From the NCBI GenBank assembly GCA_947167135.1, contig CAMVGV010000026.1, forward strand, positions 1 to 35,928: a stretch of DNA of 35,928 nt, written 5' to 3'. The position numbers and the translations under genes were made by a program. The notes below the pieces were generated by a model. That model saw nothing but the letters and a program-made list of their open reading frames with translations. It had not been told where the DNA came from and searched no databases. Below are positions 16,161 to 25,290 of this stretch, piece by piece (position 1 is the first letter of the stretch; each line of letters opens with the position of its first letter). The DNA comes from an uncultured Lachnospiraceae bacterium. Lineage in GTDB: Bacteria; Bacillota; Clostridia; Lachnospirales; Lachnospiraceae.

Positions 16161-17190
16161 TGAAATGATTCCGGAAATCCATAATCCGTTGGTATCGGTT
16201 ATTATTCCGGTATACAATACAGAAAAGTATCTGGCAGAGTGCCTGGAGTCTGTAATATCCCAGACTTACAAATTCCTTGAGATACTTGTAATAGATGACG
16301 GATCTACGGATTCGAGTGGAGAGATATGCGACAGGTTTGCAGCAAGGGATGAACGTATAAAAATCATTCATAAGGATAATAAGGGAAGATCCGCCGCCAG
16401 AAACGACGGATTGGATCTGATGACCGGTGAGTACTTTACATTTGTGGATGCAGATGACATTTTGCTCAGAGAAGCGATAGAACTTCTGGTAAAAGCTCTT
16501 TCCGGAAATACAGATTTGGTTATAGCGAGAATTGTAGAATTCCTTCCCGATATGAAAAAAACAACCTCTGTTGAAAGTGGGAGGATGAAAAGAATTACCC
16601 AGAATGAGGCACTTGAGTGCTTTGCTCTGGATAATATGCACGGAGGTGATAAATCATTTGAAATCAAAGGGGCGGTATATTCTAAATTATATTGTGCCAA
16701 ATTGAAAGACATAAGGTTCCCGGAGGATCTGAGCTATGCCGAGGACTATCTATATACACTAACGGCATTATTGAGGTGTGAACTTATTGAATATCTGGAC
16801 CGGGTAGTATATCGTTACAGAAGGTATTATGAAGAAGAGAACCATTTCTGGAAGGGGTTTAGAACTTATTCACTTGAAGGAACCGAAGCCCGGATACGTG
16901 CACTTAAGCTCGTAAGAGAAAGCAGGGAAGATATTTTTGAGGATTTCCTGCTAAGAAGCTATTATTCTATTTTGGATGCATTTTGTACCTGTACAAGGCT
17001 GGGATATTCTGATTCGGCAAAAAAGATTTCGGAAGTGCTTGATGAAATCAAGGATGAATTAAAGAACAGCAGCAGTTACAGATCACTTAACCATTTTTCA
17101 AAGATTAAGCTTAAGTTATCCTTTTTCTCATATGGACTTTATGCTTTTCTGTATGAAGGGCATAATATGATAAGGAGAAATAAGGGGTAG
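16153..17190 (+). CDS. Glycosyltransferase family 2
   Basis: A 345-residue GT2 enzyme with a textbook N-terminal domain: PLVSVIIPVYNTEKYLAECL, VIDDGSTDSSGEICDRF (about 46-62), KGRSAARNDGL and the DxD region FTFVDADD near 94-101. The C-terminal third (LRSYYSILDAFCTCTRLGYS) resembles the helical tail of capsule glycosyltransferases. It is closely related in its first 100 residues to the enzyme at 20077. The start overlaps the GT14-like gene; ATG 16162 is an alternative that would shorten it by three residues. Confidence 0.9.
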   Translation: MSNEMIPEIHNPLVSVIIPVYNTEKYLAECLESVISQTYKFLEILVIDDGSTDSSGEICDRFAARDERIKIIHKDNKGRSAARNDGLDLMTGEYFTFVDADDILLREAIELLVKALSGNTDLVIARIVEFLPDMKKTTSVESGRMKRITQNEALECFALDNMHGGDKSFEIKGAVYSKLYCAKLKDIRFPEDLSYAEDYLYTLTALLRCELIEYLDRVVYRYRRYYEEENHFWKGFRTYSLEGTEARIRALKLVRESREDIFEDFLLRSYYSILDAFCTCTRLGYSDSAKKISEVLDEIKDELKNSSSYRSLNHFSKIKLKLSFFSYGLYAFLYEGHNMIRRNKG

Positions 17191-17195
17191 AAGAT

Positions 17196-18560
17196 ATGAC
17201 AGAGAATAATAACAGAAGCTTAAAAATAGATCATTGTTTGGACCGATTAATTAGAATGATAAATCGCATTACCATAATGCATTATGTTATCATTTTTCTT
17301 TTGTTTTATTCGGTCAGCATAATACCGTTATTCATTGCATCAAAATATGATGTTCCCATGGCAGATGATTTCGCTTATTCATATTTGACATCAGAGGTAT
17401 GGGTAAAAACACGCTCATTAGGGGCTGTTTTTAGTGCTGCACTTCAAACGGATGTTGACTTTTGGCATAATTGGCAGGGGTTATATTCATCAGCATTTCT
17501 TCAGGCACTTCAACCGGGTATTTTCGGAGAGTCATTTTATGGATTTGGTGCTGTTTTTGTAATCCTTTCTTTGATTGTGGGAGTTCTTTCGTTATCTGTC
17601 TTTCTTTTCAAGGTTTTTTTCCATTCGGGTGTTTTTGAAAGTCTTTTTATTGGAATGACTATTTTATTTGTTATTTTGCAGACAATGCCGGATATTACAC
17701 AGGGAGTGTACTGGTATAATGGTGCAGCGAATTACAGCTTTTTCTGGGCAGTTCAGTGTTTTTTCACTGTTTTTGTTTTGGCTTATCACAAGACGGAAAA
17801 AGCATGCAGATGTCTGATATATGTTTTTGGCTCTGTTATTATTGGATTTTTGCTGGAGGGAGCAAATCACATTACAGCTTTTTCAGGACTGTTGTTTATG
17901 GCAGTGGTTGTTGTTTACGACATAATTAAGAATAAAAGGAAAATGGCGATTATAAGTGCAGCAGTACTTGTCGTATTAATCACCGCCTTTTTGTTTAACA
18001 TTTTGTCACCGGGAACAAGCGTTAGACAGGCTGAGTATACTACTGGAAAATCTGCTTTCCTTTCCGTCGTTTCTTCAATTTGTCACGGGATATGGATGAT
18101 CACTGAATGGACCGATTTGAAGCTGCTATATATTTTTCTCGCAGTTCTTCCTGTGGTGCTGGTTATAATTGAAAGATCAGACAGATGCGGTTTTGTATAT
18201 CACAACCCATTGATAAACATTTTGATTTCGGTATTGTTTATATGCGCATTATATTGTCCCGGATATTATGCTATGGGATACGGAGGAACCGGTAGGATAG
18301 AAAATGTTGTGTATTACACATTTATCTTCCTCTACATGCTCAATATCATATATTTTACCGGATGGATCTATCAAAAGCTAAAGAGTAGCCGGAGAATGAA
18401 TCTTCTGGATGAAAACAGATATATTTTTATAATCACAGGTCTGATCGCGGTTTGTTTATTTACGGTTGGAGTACGGAGTAATGCATATTGGGCATTAAAA
18501 GCACTGGTTCAGGGAAGAGCAAGAGATTTTACAGTTGATTATATTACGTTTATTCAGTGA
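17196..18560 (+). CDS. Polytopic membrane protein, GT-C-like (DUF6056-type)
   Basis: A 454-residue integral membrane protein with roughly ten hydrophobic segments, the first at about 25-48 (HYVIIFLLFYSVSIIPLFIA). Just after it, MADDFAYS (about 55-62) places an Asp-Asp pair at the start of the first outer loop, where GT-C glycosyltransferases carry a catalytic acidic residue. Further loop motifs are FWHNWQGLYSSAFLQAL and GVYWYNGAANYSF. It may transfer sugars from polyprenyl-phosphate donors on the outer face, or modify the exported glycan. It is 5 bases after the GT2 gene and appears to end this transcript. The family name is a recollection; the GT-C reading is inference. Confidence 0.65.
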   Translation: MTENNNRSLKIDHCLDRLIRMINRITIMHYVIIFLLFYSVSIIPLFIASKYDVPMADDFAYSYLTSEVWVKTRSLGAVFSAALQTDVDFWHNWQGLYSSAFLQALQPGIFGESFYGFGAVFVILSLIVGVLSLSVFLFKVFFHSGVFESLFIGMTILFVILQTMPDITQGVYWYNGAANYSFFWAVQCFFTVFVLAYHKTEKACRCLIYVFGSVIIGFLLEGANHITAFSGLLFMAVVVVYDIIKNKRKMAIISAAVLVVLITAFLFNILSPGTSVRQAEYTTGKSAFLSVVSSICHGIWMITEWTDLKLLYIFLAVLPVVLVIIERSDRCGFVYHNPLINILISVLFICALYCPGYYAMGYGGTGRIENVVYYTFIFLYMLNIIYFTGWIYQKLKSSRRMNLLDENRYIFIITGLIAVCLFTVGVRSNAYWALKALVQGRARDFTVDYITFIQ

Positions 18561-18586
18561 TTTATTCTTTTTTGCCTCATATTTAA

Positions 18587-18592
18587 TATAAT
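18587..18592 (+). promoter_or_regulatory. Candidate -10 element upstream of the DUF4143 ATPase gene
   Basis: A perfect TATAAT lies within an AT-rich stretch in the 125-base gap between 18560 and the ATPase. No good -35 box is visible at 16-18 bases upstream, the nearest candidate being TTCTTT at 18565. It suggests the ATPase has its own promoter rather than reading through from the membrane protein gene. Confidence 0.3.
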
Positions 18593-18718
18593 ACACATCA
18601 CAAAATCACAAAGCGAATAATCACAATACGGCAAAATGAAATAGCGCAAAAAAGCAAAGCGCTCTCTTGCTGTGCGGTTTAAGGAGTGGTACAATGGTTT
18701 TACCGGAGCAAAAGAGAA

Positions 18719-20008
18719 GTGGATAGAGAATACATCAGCAGAATAGCGGACGGGGAACTGAATACAAAACTAAGTGTATTTGGAGCCGTGCATATTGTTG
18801 GTCCAAAATGGTGTGGAAAAACAACCACGGCTGAGCAACATTGCAAAAGTGCGTTAAAGCTTCAGAAGGATCCAAATAAGGAAGGTCTGATAGAAACTGC
18901 CAGAATCAATCCGGCAGTACTCCTTAACGGAGAAAAGCCAAGGCTTATTGATGAGTGGCAGGATGCACCAAATCTCTGGGATGCTGTAAGGGTTTATTGT
19001 GATGATAATCATGCGAGAGGGCAGTTTGTTCTTACGGGGTCGACATCACGGAAGCTTATAACCAGTCATACGGGAACCGGCAGGATCTCAAAATTAAAAA
19101 TGTATCCAATGAGTCTGTATGAGTCCAAAGAATCTAACGGAACGGTTTCTCTGTTTGAATTATTTAATAATAAGGATGCGCTAAAGGACGGTTGTGTTTC
19201 TGATCTCACTATTGATGGATTGATTGCTGCGGCCTGCAGAGGTGGATGGCCGGAGAGTGTTATTATAGGAAATATTGACTCAGGCATTTTAATAGCGAGA
19301 GACTATTACAATCAGATATATGAAGAAGATATGTATCATGTTGATGATGTGAAGCGTAACAAGGAAACAATGAAAGCGCTTCTCAGATCATACGGGCGTA
19401 ATCTTGCAACCATATCCAAAAATTCAAGTATTATGGCTGATGTGTCTGCCACCAACAGCATATCTGATGTCACATTTGCAGACTATTTGGATGTTCTTGA
19501 GAGATTATTCATTATTGAAGATATACATGGCTGGTGTCCCTCTATACGCTCAGCCACTGCAATAAGAAACGGCAGAAAACGGATGTTTGTAGATCCATCA
19601 ATAGCTGTGGCATCTCAGGGGGCATCACCGGAAATTTATAGTTTGGATCTCAAGACCTTTGGCTTTGTTTTTGAATGTCTGTGTATGAGGGACTTAAGGA
19701 TATACTCATCATCCTTGGATGGAAATCTGTCATATTATCGGGACCGTTATGGTCTCGAAGCAGATGCGGTACTTCACCTAGCAGATGGGAGATATGCACT
19801 TATTGAGATAAAACTCGGAGCGCATGAAATTGAGGAAGGCGCTAAGCATTTGAATGAACTGGAACGGCTGATAGGCAGATATAATGAAAAGGAAAAACAA
19901 TGCCCGCTAAGACAGCCGGATCTGAAATTGATCATCACCGGAACAAAGTATGGTTATAAACGTGAGGACGGGGTTTTTGTAGTACCTATTGGCTGCCTGA
20001 AAGATTAG
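18719..20008 (+). CDS. AAA_14/DUF4143-family ATPase
   Basis: A protein of about 429 residues that starts just before YISRIADGEL, the usual N-terminus of this family. Walker A is GPKWCGKTT (near 28-36), the Walker B-like segment is RLIDEWQDAPNLWDAVR, and the sensor-like segment is FVLTGSTS. The C-terminal DUF4143 half includes YYRDRYGLEADAVLHLADG and YALIEIKLG, which resembles a restriction-endonuclease-like fold. The function of the family is unknown. The start is uncertain. GTG 18719, with GGAG 10 bases upstream, gives the family-typical length. GTG 18686 is also in frame but overlaps its own AAGGAG. ATG 18694, with the best ribosome binding site, is in a different frame and stops after ten codons. 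Confidence 0.85.
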   Translation: MDREYISRIADGELNTKLSVFGAVHIVGPKWCGKTTTAEQHCKSALKLQKDPNKEGLIETARINPAVLLNGEKPRLIDEWQDAPNLWDAVRVYCDDNHARGQFVLTGSTSRKLITSHTGTGRISKLKMYPMSLYESKESNGTVSLFELFNNKDALKDGCVSDLTIDGLIAAACRGGWPESVIIGNIDSGILIARDYYNQIYEEDMYHVDDVKRNKETMKALLRSYGRNLATISKNSSIMADVSATNSISDVTFADYLDVLERLFIIEDIHGWCPSIRSATAIRNGRKRMFVDPSIAVASQGASPEIYSLDLKTFGFVFECLCMRDLRIYSSSLDGNLSYYRDRYGLEADAVLHLADGRYALIEIKLGAHEIEEGAKHLNELERLIGRYNEKEKQCPLRQPDLKLIITGTKYGYKREDGVFVVPIGCLKD

Positions 20009-20076
20009 CAGATCTGATAAAGTGCTTTTTGAATGTACCGTCTGACAGATGAAAGCCGTGTCAGGTGTGAAGAATA

Positions 20077-21051
20077 ATGGATCAAATAGATAATGAACCT
20101 CTGATCTCCGTCATTGTGCCGGTTTATAATGTGGAGAGATACTTAAGAAAATGTGTCAATAGTATTGTGACGCAGACATATCGGAATCTTGAGATAATAC
20201 TGGTTGATGACGGATCAACTGACCGATCCGGAGAGATCTGCGACGAACTGACCCGTACAGATGACAGAATCAGGGTTATCCACAAGGAGAATGGGGGTCT
20301 ATCATCCGCAAGGAATGCAGGCCTTGATGTGATATCCGGTGAATTTATTTCATTTATTGACAGTGATGATTTTATCTCAGAATCTTATATAAAATGTTTG
20401 TATAAGAGGATCAGCGAAGATGGGTCGGACATGGTGATCTCTGGATATACTACCTGTGACGAGGAAGGAAACAGCATCGGAGTATTCAGCTCCGGATGCA
20501 ATACAACAATTGACCGGAAGGAGTATTGGGACTGGGTAATACTCGGAAATCGGGAGACTGTTCTATACGGGGCGGTGGAAGCCTGGAGCAAGCTATATAA
20601 AGCTTATATTTTTTGTGAACTCAGGTTTCCTATAACTATCCATGAGGATGAGGCTATCATTTATGATGTTATAAATAGATGTAATAGGATTTCCGTGATG
20701 ACATCAACAGGTTATTATTATGTTCAAAGATCTGGAAGTATAATGAGTACCTATTCTGTAAAACGACTAGCAGCAGCTTCGATATTTATTGAAAGAAGCC
20801 AGAGGTTTCTTAATGATGGATTTCAGAAATATGCAGAATGTACATTAATGACAGCAGCATTTAAAATATCGGAAGGATTGAGATGCGTACCAGATAGTGA
20901 TACCAATAAGAAACAAACAAAGAAAGCTCTTTTGGAGGATTTTAGGTTGGCTGGCAAACTTGTAAGGATTAATAGTGTATTTTGGAAGTTTAGAATTAAG
21001 ACAATTATTTTTTCAATGTCACCGGAGTTGTTTGCTTTTCTGTTTGTATGA
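20077..21051 (+). CDS. Glycosyltransferase family 2
   Basis: A 324-residue GT2 enzyme with PLISVIVPVYNVERYLRKCV at the N-terminus, LVDDGSTDRSGEICDEL (about 42-58), GGLSSARNAGLDV and the DxD region ISFIDSDDF near 91-99. A later EDEA (HEDEAIIYDV) matches the acidic catalytic-base region of capsule GT2 enzymes. The donor and acceptor cannot be read. It follows the DUF4143 ATPase by 68 bases and has AGGTGTGAAG upstream of ATG. It is a paralogue of the protein at 16153, but the DNA here is more AT-rich than in region 1. Confidence 0.9.
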   Translation: MDQIDNEPLISVIVPVYNVERYLRKCVNSIVTQTYRNLEIILVDDGSTDRSGEICDELTRTDDRIRVIHKENGGLSSARNAGLDVISGEFISFIDSDDFISESYIKCLYKRISEDGSDMVISGYTTCDEEGNSIGVFSSGCNTTIDRKEYWDWVILGNRETVLYGAVEAWSKLYKAYIFCELRFPITIHEDEAIIYDVINRCNRISVMTSTGYYYVQRSGSIMSTYSVKRLAAASIFIERSQRFLNDGFQKYAECTLMTAAFKISEGLRCVPDSDTNKKQTKKALLEDFRLAGKLVRINSVFWKFRIKTIIFSMSPELFAFLFV

Positions 21052-21079
21052 GTATGATCAGGATAAATAAAAGGATTTA

Positions 21080-22147
21080 ATGCTTAGGTATTCATATATG
21101 AACGATAATGACAGCAGAAATCATATTCCAGCAATCTCTATTGTAATGGGTGTGTATAATGGGGAACAATATCTTCGGGAAGCTATAGATAGTATTCTGA
21201 GTCAGACATTTAGTGATTTTGAGTTTATTATTATAGATGATTGTTCTACAGATGATAGTAAAGAAATCATCAGCAGTTATAATGATCCCCGTATTAGATT
21301 TTTTAGGAACGAAAAGAATATGAAGATATCTGCGACTGCAAATTGTGGGATGAGACTGGCCAGAGGAAAATACATTGCCAGGATGGATCATGATGATATT
21401 AGTCTTCCTGAAAGATTTCAGAAACAATTCGATTATTTGGAATCACATCCGGATTATGGTTTGTGTGGCACAATGAAAGACGATATTATTAACGGTGTTC
21501 GTAATACAGTATGCGGACCCAAAATATGGAGCACAGACGAGGATCTTCGTTATGTGATGTTTTTCGGGAATCTTATTTACAATACTTCGTTGATGATGCG
21601 GCGGGATATAGTTGAACAATATCAGTTGTATTATGATGAATCTCTGGAATTTGGCAATGATTATGACCTGTGCCTCCGCTTTATGAAAGTGGCAAAGGTT
21701 TATAATATTCCAGAAACTTTGGTATTATACAGGTTATACGAAACGCAATCCACTAAAACTCTCGATAAAGAAGTGGTAAGAAAAGAAGAACTGGATATCA
21801 GGAATGATAATATAGAAAGCTATGGTTTTACTGAAGATGAGAAGATAGCACTAAAAAAGAGATATTCAGATAAAACAGGATTTAATCTGGCTGAAGTAAA
21901 AGCACTGGAAAGCGCCCTTACTAAGCTCTATGAATATGTAGGCTGTCCATATAATAAAACTACAGCGTTTAACAGAGCTTGGTTTCTTTTTGATATAATG
22001 AACAGGAATCAGAATCTGGGACCGGGTCTTATTCCTATTATCATAAAAGATAAGATATGGAAAACACTCAAAACACCAATGCAAATGCGAGTGAAGTTTA
22101 TTATTAAGTGTATTTTACATAAAAGATCAAAGCAGGTATGCGAATAA
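21080..22147 (+). CDS. Glycosyltransferase family 2
   Basis: A 355-residue GT2 enzyme. The motifs are ISIVMGVYNGEQYLREAIDS, IIIDDCSTDDSKEIISSY (about 50-67) and the metal-binding region IARMDHDDISLPERF near 98-112. The form MDHDD with SLPERFQKQ is typical of beta-glycosyltransferases making capsule or cell-wall polysaccharide. AAAGGA five bases before ATG supports the start. The gene overlaps the next one by 10 bases, so coupled translation is likely. Donor sugar unknown. Confidence 0.9.
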   Translation: MLRYSYMNDNDSRNHIPAISIVMGVYNGEQYLREAIDSILSQTFSDFEFIIIDDCSTDDSKEIISSYNDPRIRFFRNEKNMKISATANCGMRLARGKYIARMDHDDISLPERFQKQFDYLESHPDYGLCGTMKDDIINGVRNTVCGPKIWSTDEDLRYVMFFGNLIYNTSLMMRRDIVEQYQLYYDESLEFGNDYDLCLRFMKVAKVYNIPETLVLYRLYETQSTKTLDKEVVRKEELDIRNDNIESYGFTEDEKIALKKRYSDKTGFNLAEVKALESALTKLYEYVGCPYNKTTAFNRAWFLFDIMNRNQNLGPGLIPIIIKDKIWKTLKTPMQMRVKFIIKCILHKRSKQVCE

Positions 22148-23481
22148 AGAAAAAACTGGCAATCTGTATTCCCACATATAACAGGCCGGGGATACTGTCG
22201 CTTAAACTTTGGCGTGAAGCAGAGTATTATAATAAATTTGATATTGATGTTTATGTTTTTGATTCGAGCACGGATAACCTTACTCAAAGTGTAACGGAGA
22301 ATCCATATTCGAAAATAAACAATTTATATTATGTAAGGATTGATTCCGACATTCATTCCAACCTGAAAGCCTATATGGTGTTTCAGAAATACAGATTTGA
22401 GGGAGATTACTCCTATGTTTGGCTATGTTCAGATTCGGTCACGTGGAACGGATCGGTATTTGAAGAAGTCGAAAAATCTATTAGTAATGACAGATATGAT
22501 TTTCTTATCTTAAATTATAAGGATATTGATATTCTTGGAAACAGGGAGTATAACAACAAGGATACTTTTTTTCAAGACTGCTGCTGGTTTATGACGTTGT
22601 TCGGGGGAACTATTGTTAAGAGTGGTACAGTATTATCAGATGTACCATGGGAATATCTGAAAAAGAAGTATTGTGTCAAAAATAAGATCAATTTCAGCCA
22701 TTTAGGTTTGTATTTTGAAAGGTTAAAGTCTCTTAGCGGATTCAGAGCAAAGCATCTCTCTGTTCCTCCAGAAGGAGTTTTTTTTAACGGACTTGGAGGG
22801 CATTCCGGTTGGTATAATGATGCTTTTCAGTTATGGCTTGATTATTGGCCTTCAGCTGTTTATGCTTTTCCTGATTGCTATACCCAAAAGGATGATGTAA
22901 TTAGAAAGCATAATAAATATTCAGGTGTTTTTGATAAAAGAAGTCTTATTGGATACAGGATAAATAATGTTCTAAATTCTTCAATAAGAGATAAATACCG
23001 AAATGAGATGGTAAAATATGCCGATTTTGCATATAGGGATTTCATATGTTATTCATATTATCCTTCCATTTTATTAAGACTCAAGAAAAAAGGGAATGTT
23101 TTTAGAAACTATATTCACGGTCAAAATATAAAACGGTGGTTGTTGGAATTTTGCCGTGCTCATTCAGATTTGTACTTATGTGGTAATTGCGATTATACGA
23201 AGATAATCCATAGAATAATTAAATCAAACAATATAAAGATAATGGGTTATATCAAAACGCCATTTGATATGGCGGATGATCAATACGACACGTATGAAAC
23301 CGTGTATTACTTAAAGGATTTCAATATAAAGAATGATAATTGCGGTATAATATTGGGAATGGATTTTCCGTATTATTCGTTTATGAAGAATGGGGGAGCA
23401 TTCGAGCATATTGAAATAAAACACCTGTTTAGTGAATTTCTATATCATAGAAAAGGATTCAAATCGTATAGAGAGAACTAA
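22138..23481 (+). CDS. GT2-like glycosyltransferase with an extra C-terminal domain
   Basis: A 447-residue protein. The first about 120 residues form a GT-A-like fold: KLAICIPTYNRPGILSLKLW, VYVFDSSTDN and YVWLCSDSVTW near 91-101, where the last would supply the DxD-like acidic residue. The middle contains GFRAKHLSVPPEGVFFNGLG. The last about 125 residues (WLLEFCRAHSDLYLCGNCDY, then IMGYIKTPFD and GIILGMDF) look like a small Rossmann-type alpha/beta domain with no certain match. Such tails occur on other surface-glycan enzymes. The stop overlaps the ABC transporter start as TAATG. The glycosyltransferase call is fair; the role of the tail is unknown. Confidence 0.7.
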   Translation: MRIKKKLAICIPTYNRPGILSLKLWREAEYYNKFDIDVYVFDSSTDNLTQSVTENPYSKINNLYYVRIDSDIHSNLKAYMVFQKYRFEGDYSYVWLCSDSVTWNGSVFEEVEKSISNDRYDFLILNYKDIDILGNREYNNKDTFFQDCCWFMTLFGGTIVKSGTVLSDVPWEYLKKKYCVKNKINFSHLGLYFERLKSLSGFRAKHLSVPPEGVFFNGLGGHSGWYNDAFQLWLDYWPSAVYAFPDCYTQKDDVIRKHNKYSGVFDKRSLIGYRINNVLNSSIRDKYRNEMVKYADFAYRDFICYSYYPSILLRLKKKGNVFRNYIHGQNIKRWLLEFCRAHSDLYLCGNCDYTKIIHRIIKSNNIKIMGYIKTPFDMADDQYDTYETVYYLKDFNIKNDNCGIILGMDFPYYSFMKNGGAFEHIEIKHLFSEFLYHRKGFKSYREN

Positions 23482-25271
23482 TGAATAGTATTGGGAACTA
23501 TCTTAAAAAGATTAATTACATTCTTGACAGAAGACAAAAGAGAAATCTTATTATTCTTACAGTATGTATTGCTGTGGGATCTCTTTTTGAAACCCTGTCT
23601 GTTTCCGCTGTGCTTCCGGTTGTAAATGTAATAACTGATCCAGAGATAATAAGAACCAACAAATGGTTCATAATTTTGGGTCGATTATTACATATTGGTG
23701 AGGTCAGACAGTTTATCTTCGCCCTATCATTGATACTTGCATGCCTATATATAATAAAAAACATCTTTCTAATTTTTCTGTATAAACTGCAATTCAGGTA
23801 TATCAATAATAATCAGAAGCGGATTTCTTATAGATTGATGCAGTGTTATCTGTCCCAGGATTATCTATTTCACGTTTCGCATAGTGTTTCTGAGCTTCAG
23901 CGAAATTGTGGTATGGATGTTGCCAATTTTTTTCAGGTTTTGTTAAATGTGATACAGCTTACCACAGAACTTATGACAGCTTTATTTCTTGTTTTGTTTC
24001 TCCTGATGCAGGATGCTGCTACAACTATGTTTATCATCTGCTTAATGATGGTATTCATGTTCTTCGTTCTGTTTATTTTCAAGAAACAGCTCATTGTTAT
24101 CGGAATGCGTCAACGTGAGATAAGCTCCGAGATGAATAAATGGTTTTTACAGTCTTTTCAAGGAATCAAAGAAATTAAAGTGGCAAATCGAGAACAATAC
24201 TTTTTGGATCATTATGATGAGAATTTCAGCAAGTCAGTAGTACTTTCGGAAAAATCAATGCTGATTTCAATAATACCAAGACCTGTCATGGAAATGCTGG
24301 TGATATGTGGTCTGTTATCGTATGTTGCAATAAGGGTAATCATGGGAGTTGACCTGTCGAAATTTGTCCCCACACTGGCGGTTTTCGTGGTGGCAGCTTA
24401 CCGTTTGTTACCGTCTTTTAACAGGATAAGCGGATGTTTTTCAATAATAACCGGACTAAAAGCTTCGGTTGAAAATGTCTATAAGGATCTTCACGATATA
24501 GAAGGACTGCGTCAAAAAGTAGTAAGAGATAATGTTGATAATATAGAATTCTCTCTGGAAACAGGGATACGTCTTGAAAATATTGTATTTTATTATCCCA
24601 GCAGGCCGGAGGCTATTATACTGGATGGGATAAATCTGTTTATCCCACATAATAGATCTGTTGCTTTAATAGGCCCGTCAGGGGCTGGTAAAACCACACT
24701 TGCCGATGTGATTTTGGGAGTATTAAAACCAGAAATCGGACATGTGATTGTTGATGGAAAAGATATTTATGAACATCTGCACTCTTGGCATAAATATGTG
24801 GGTTATATTCCCCAGAATATTTACCTTATGGATGATACGATAAGGGCAAACGTAGCATTTGGCTATTCAAAAGAGGATACAGATGACAATAGAGTATGGA
24901 AAGCACTGGAGGAAGCTCAGCTCGCCGAGTATTTCCGAAGCAAAAATATAGATCTTGATGACAATATCGGGGCTATGGGATCCAAACTGTCTGGGGGACA
25001 GAGGCAGCGGATAGGTATTGCCAGAGCTTTATACCATGAACCGGAGATACTTATTCTGGATGAGGCCACTTCTGCTCTTGATACTGATACGGAAACTGCG
25101 GTAATGGAATCAATAGATAAGCTATCTGGAACAAAAACGATGATAATAATAGCGCACAGACTTACTACAATTCGGAATTGTGATATCATTTACGAAATCA
25201 AGGATGGATTGGTGTCTGAACGGAATAAAGACGAGGTGCTTGAGCAGTATCTGCGTGATACAAAAAATTGA
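23481..25271 (+). CDS. ABC transporter, fused permease-ATPase (lipid-linked glycan flippase type)
   Basis: A 596-residue half-transporter. Six membrane segments lie in the first about 320 residues, followed by a nucleotide-binding domain: Walker A GPSGAGKTT near 397-405, Q-loop IPQNIYLMDDTI, signature LSGGQRQRIGIARAL near 502-516, Walker B ILILDEATSALD and the H-loop IIAHRL. The arrangement and KEIKVANREQYF segment resemble MsbA/PglK-type exporters, which flip lipid-linked oligosaccharides. Within this locus it is the best candidate for moving the finished glycan-lipid to the outer leaflet; no Wzx or Wzy protein was seen in the window. It works as a homodimer in known relatives. Confidence 0.9.
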   Translation: MNSIGNYLKKINYILDRRQKRNLIILTVCIAVGSLFETLSVSAVLPVVNVITDPEIIRTNKWFIILGRLLHIGEVRQFIFALSLILACLYIIKNIFLIFLYKLQFRYINNNQKRISYRLMQCYLSQDYLFHVSHSVSELQRNCGMDVANFFQVLLNVIQLTTELMTALFLVLFLLMQDAATTMFIICLMMVFMFFVLFIFKKQLIVIGMRQREISSEMNKWFLQSFQGIKEIKVANREQYFLDHYDENFSKSVVLSEKSMLISIIPRPVMEMLVICGLLSYVAIRVIMGVDLSKFVPTLAVFVVAAYRLLPSFNRISGCFSIITGLKASVENVYKDLHDIEGLRQKVVRDNVDNIEFSLETGIRLENIVFYYPSRPEAIILDGINLFIPHNRSVALIGPSGAGKTTLADVILGVLKPEIGHVIVDGKDIYEHLHSWHKYVGYIPQNIYLMDDTIRANVAFGYSKEDTDDNRVWKALEEAQLAEYFRSKNIDLDDNIGAMGSKLSGGQRQRIGIARALYHEPEILILDEATSALDTDTETAVMESIDKLSGTKTMIIIAHRLTTIRNCDIIYEIKDGLVSERNKDEVLEQYLRDTKN

Positions 25272-25290
25272 AGTGCGAAATGAAGGAATA

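Noticed and set aside
25180-25290. N-terminal extension of the RgpF-like protein into the ABC transporter gene
   Set aside because: A 92-base overlap with a certain gene, no ribosome binding site, and an internal ATG 25291 with GAAGGA.
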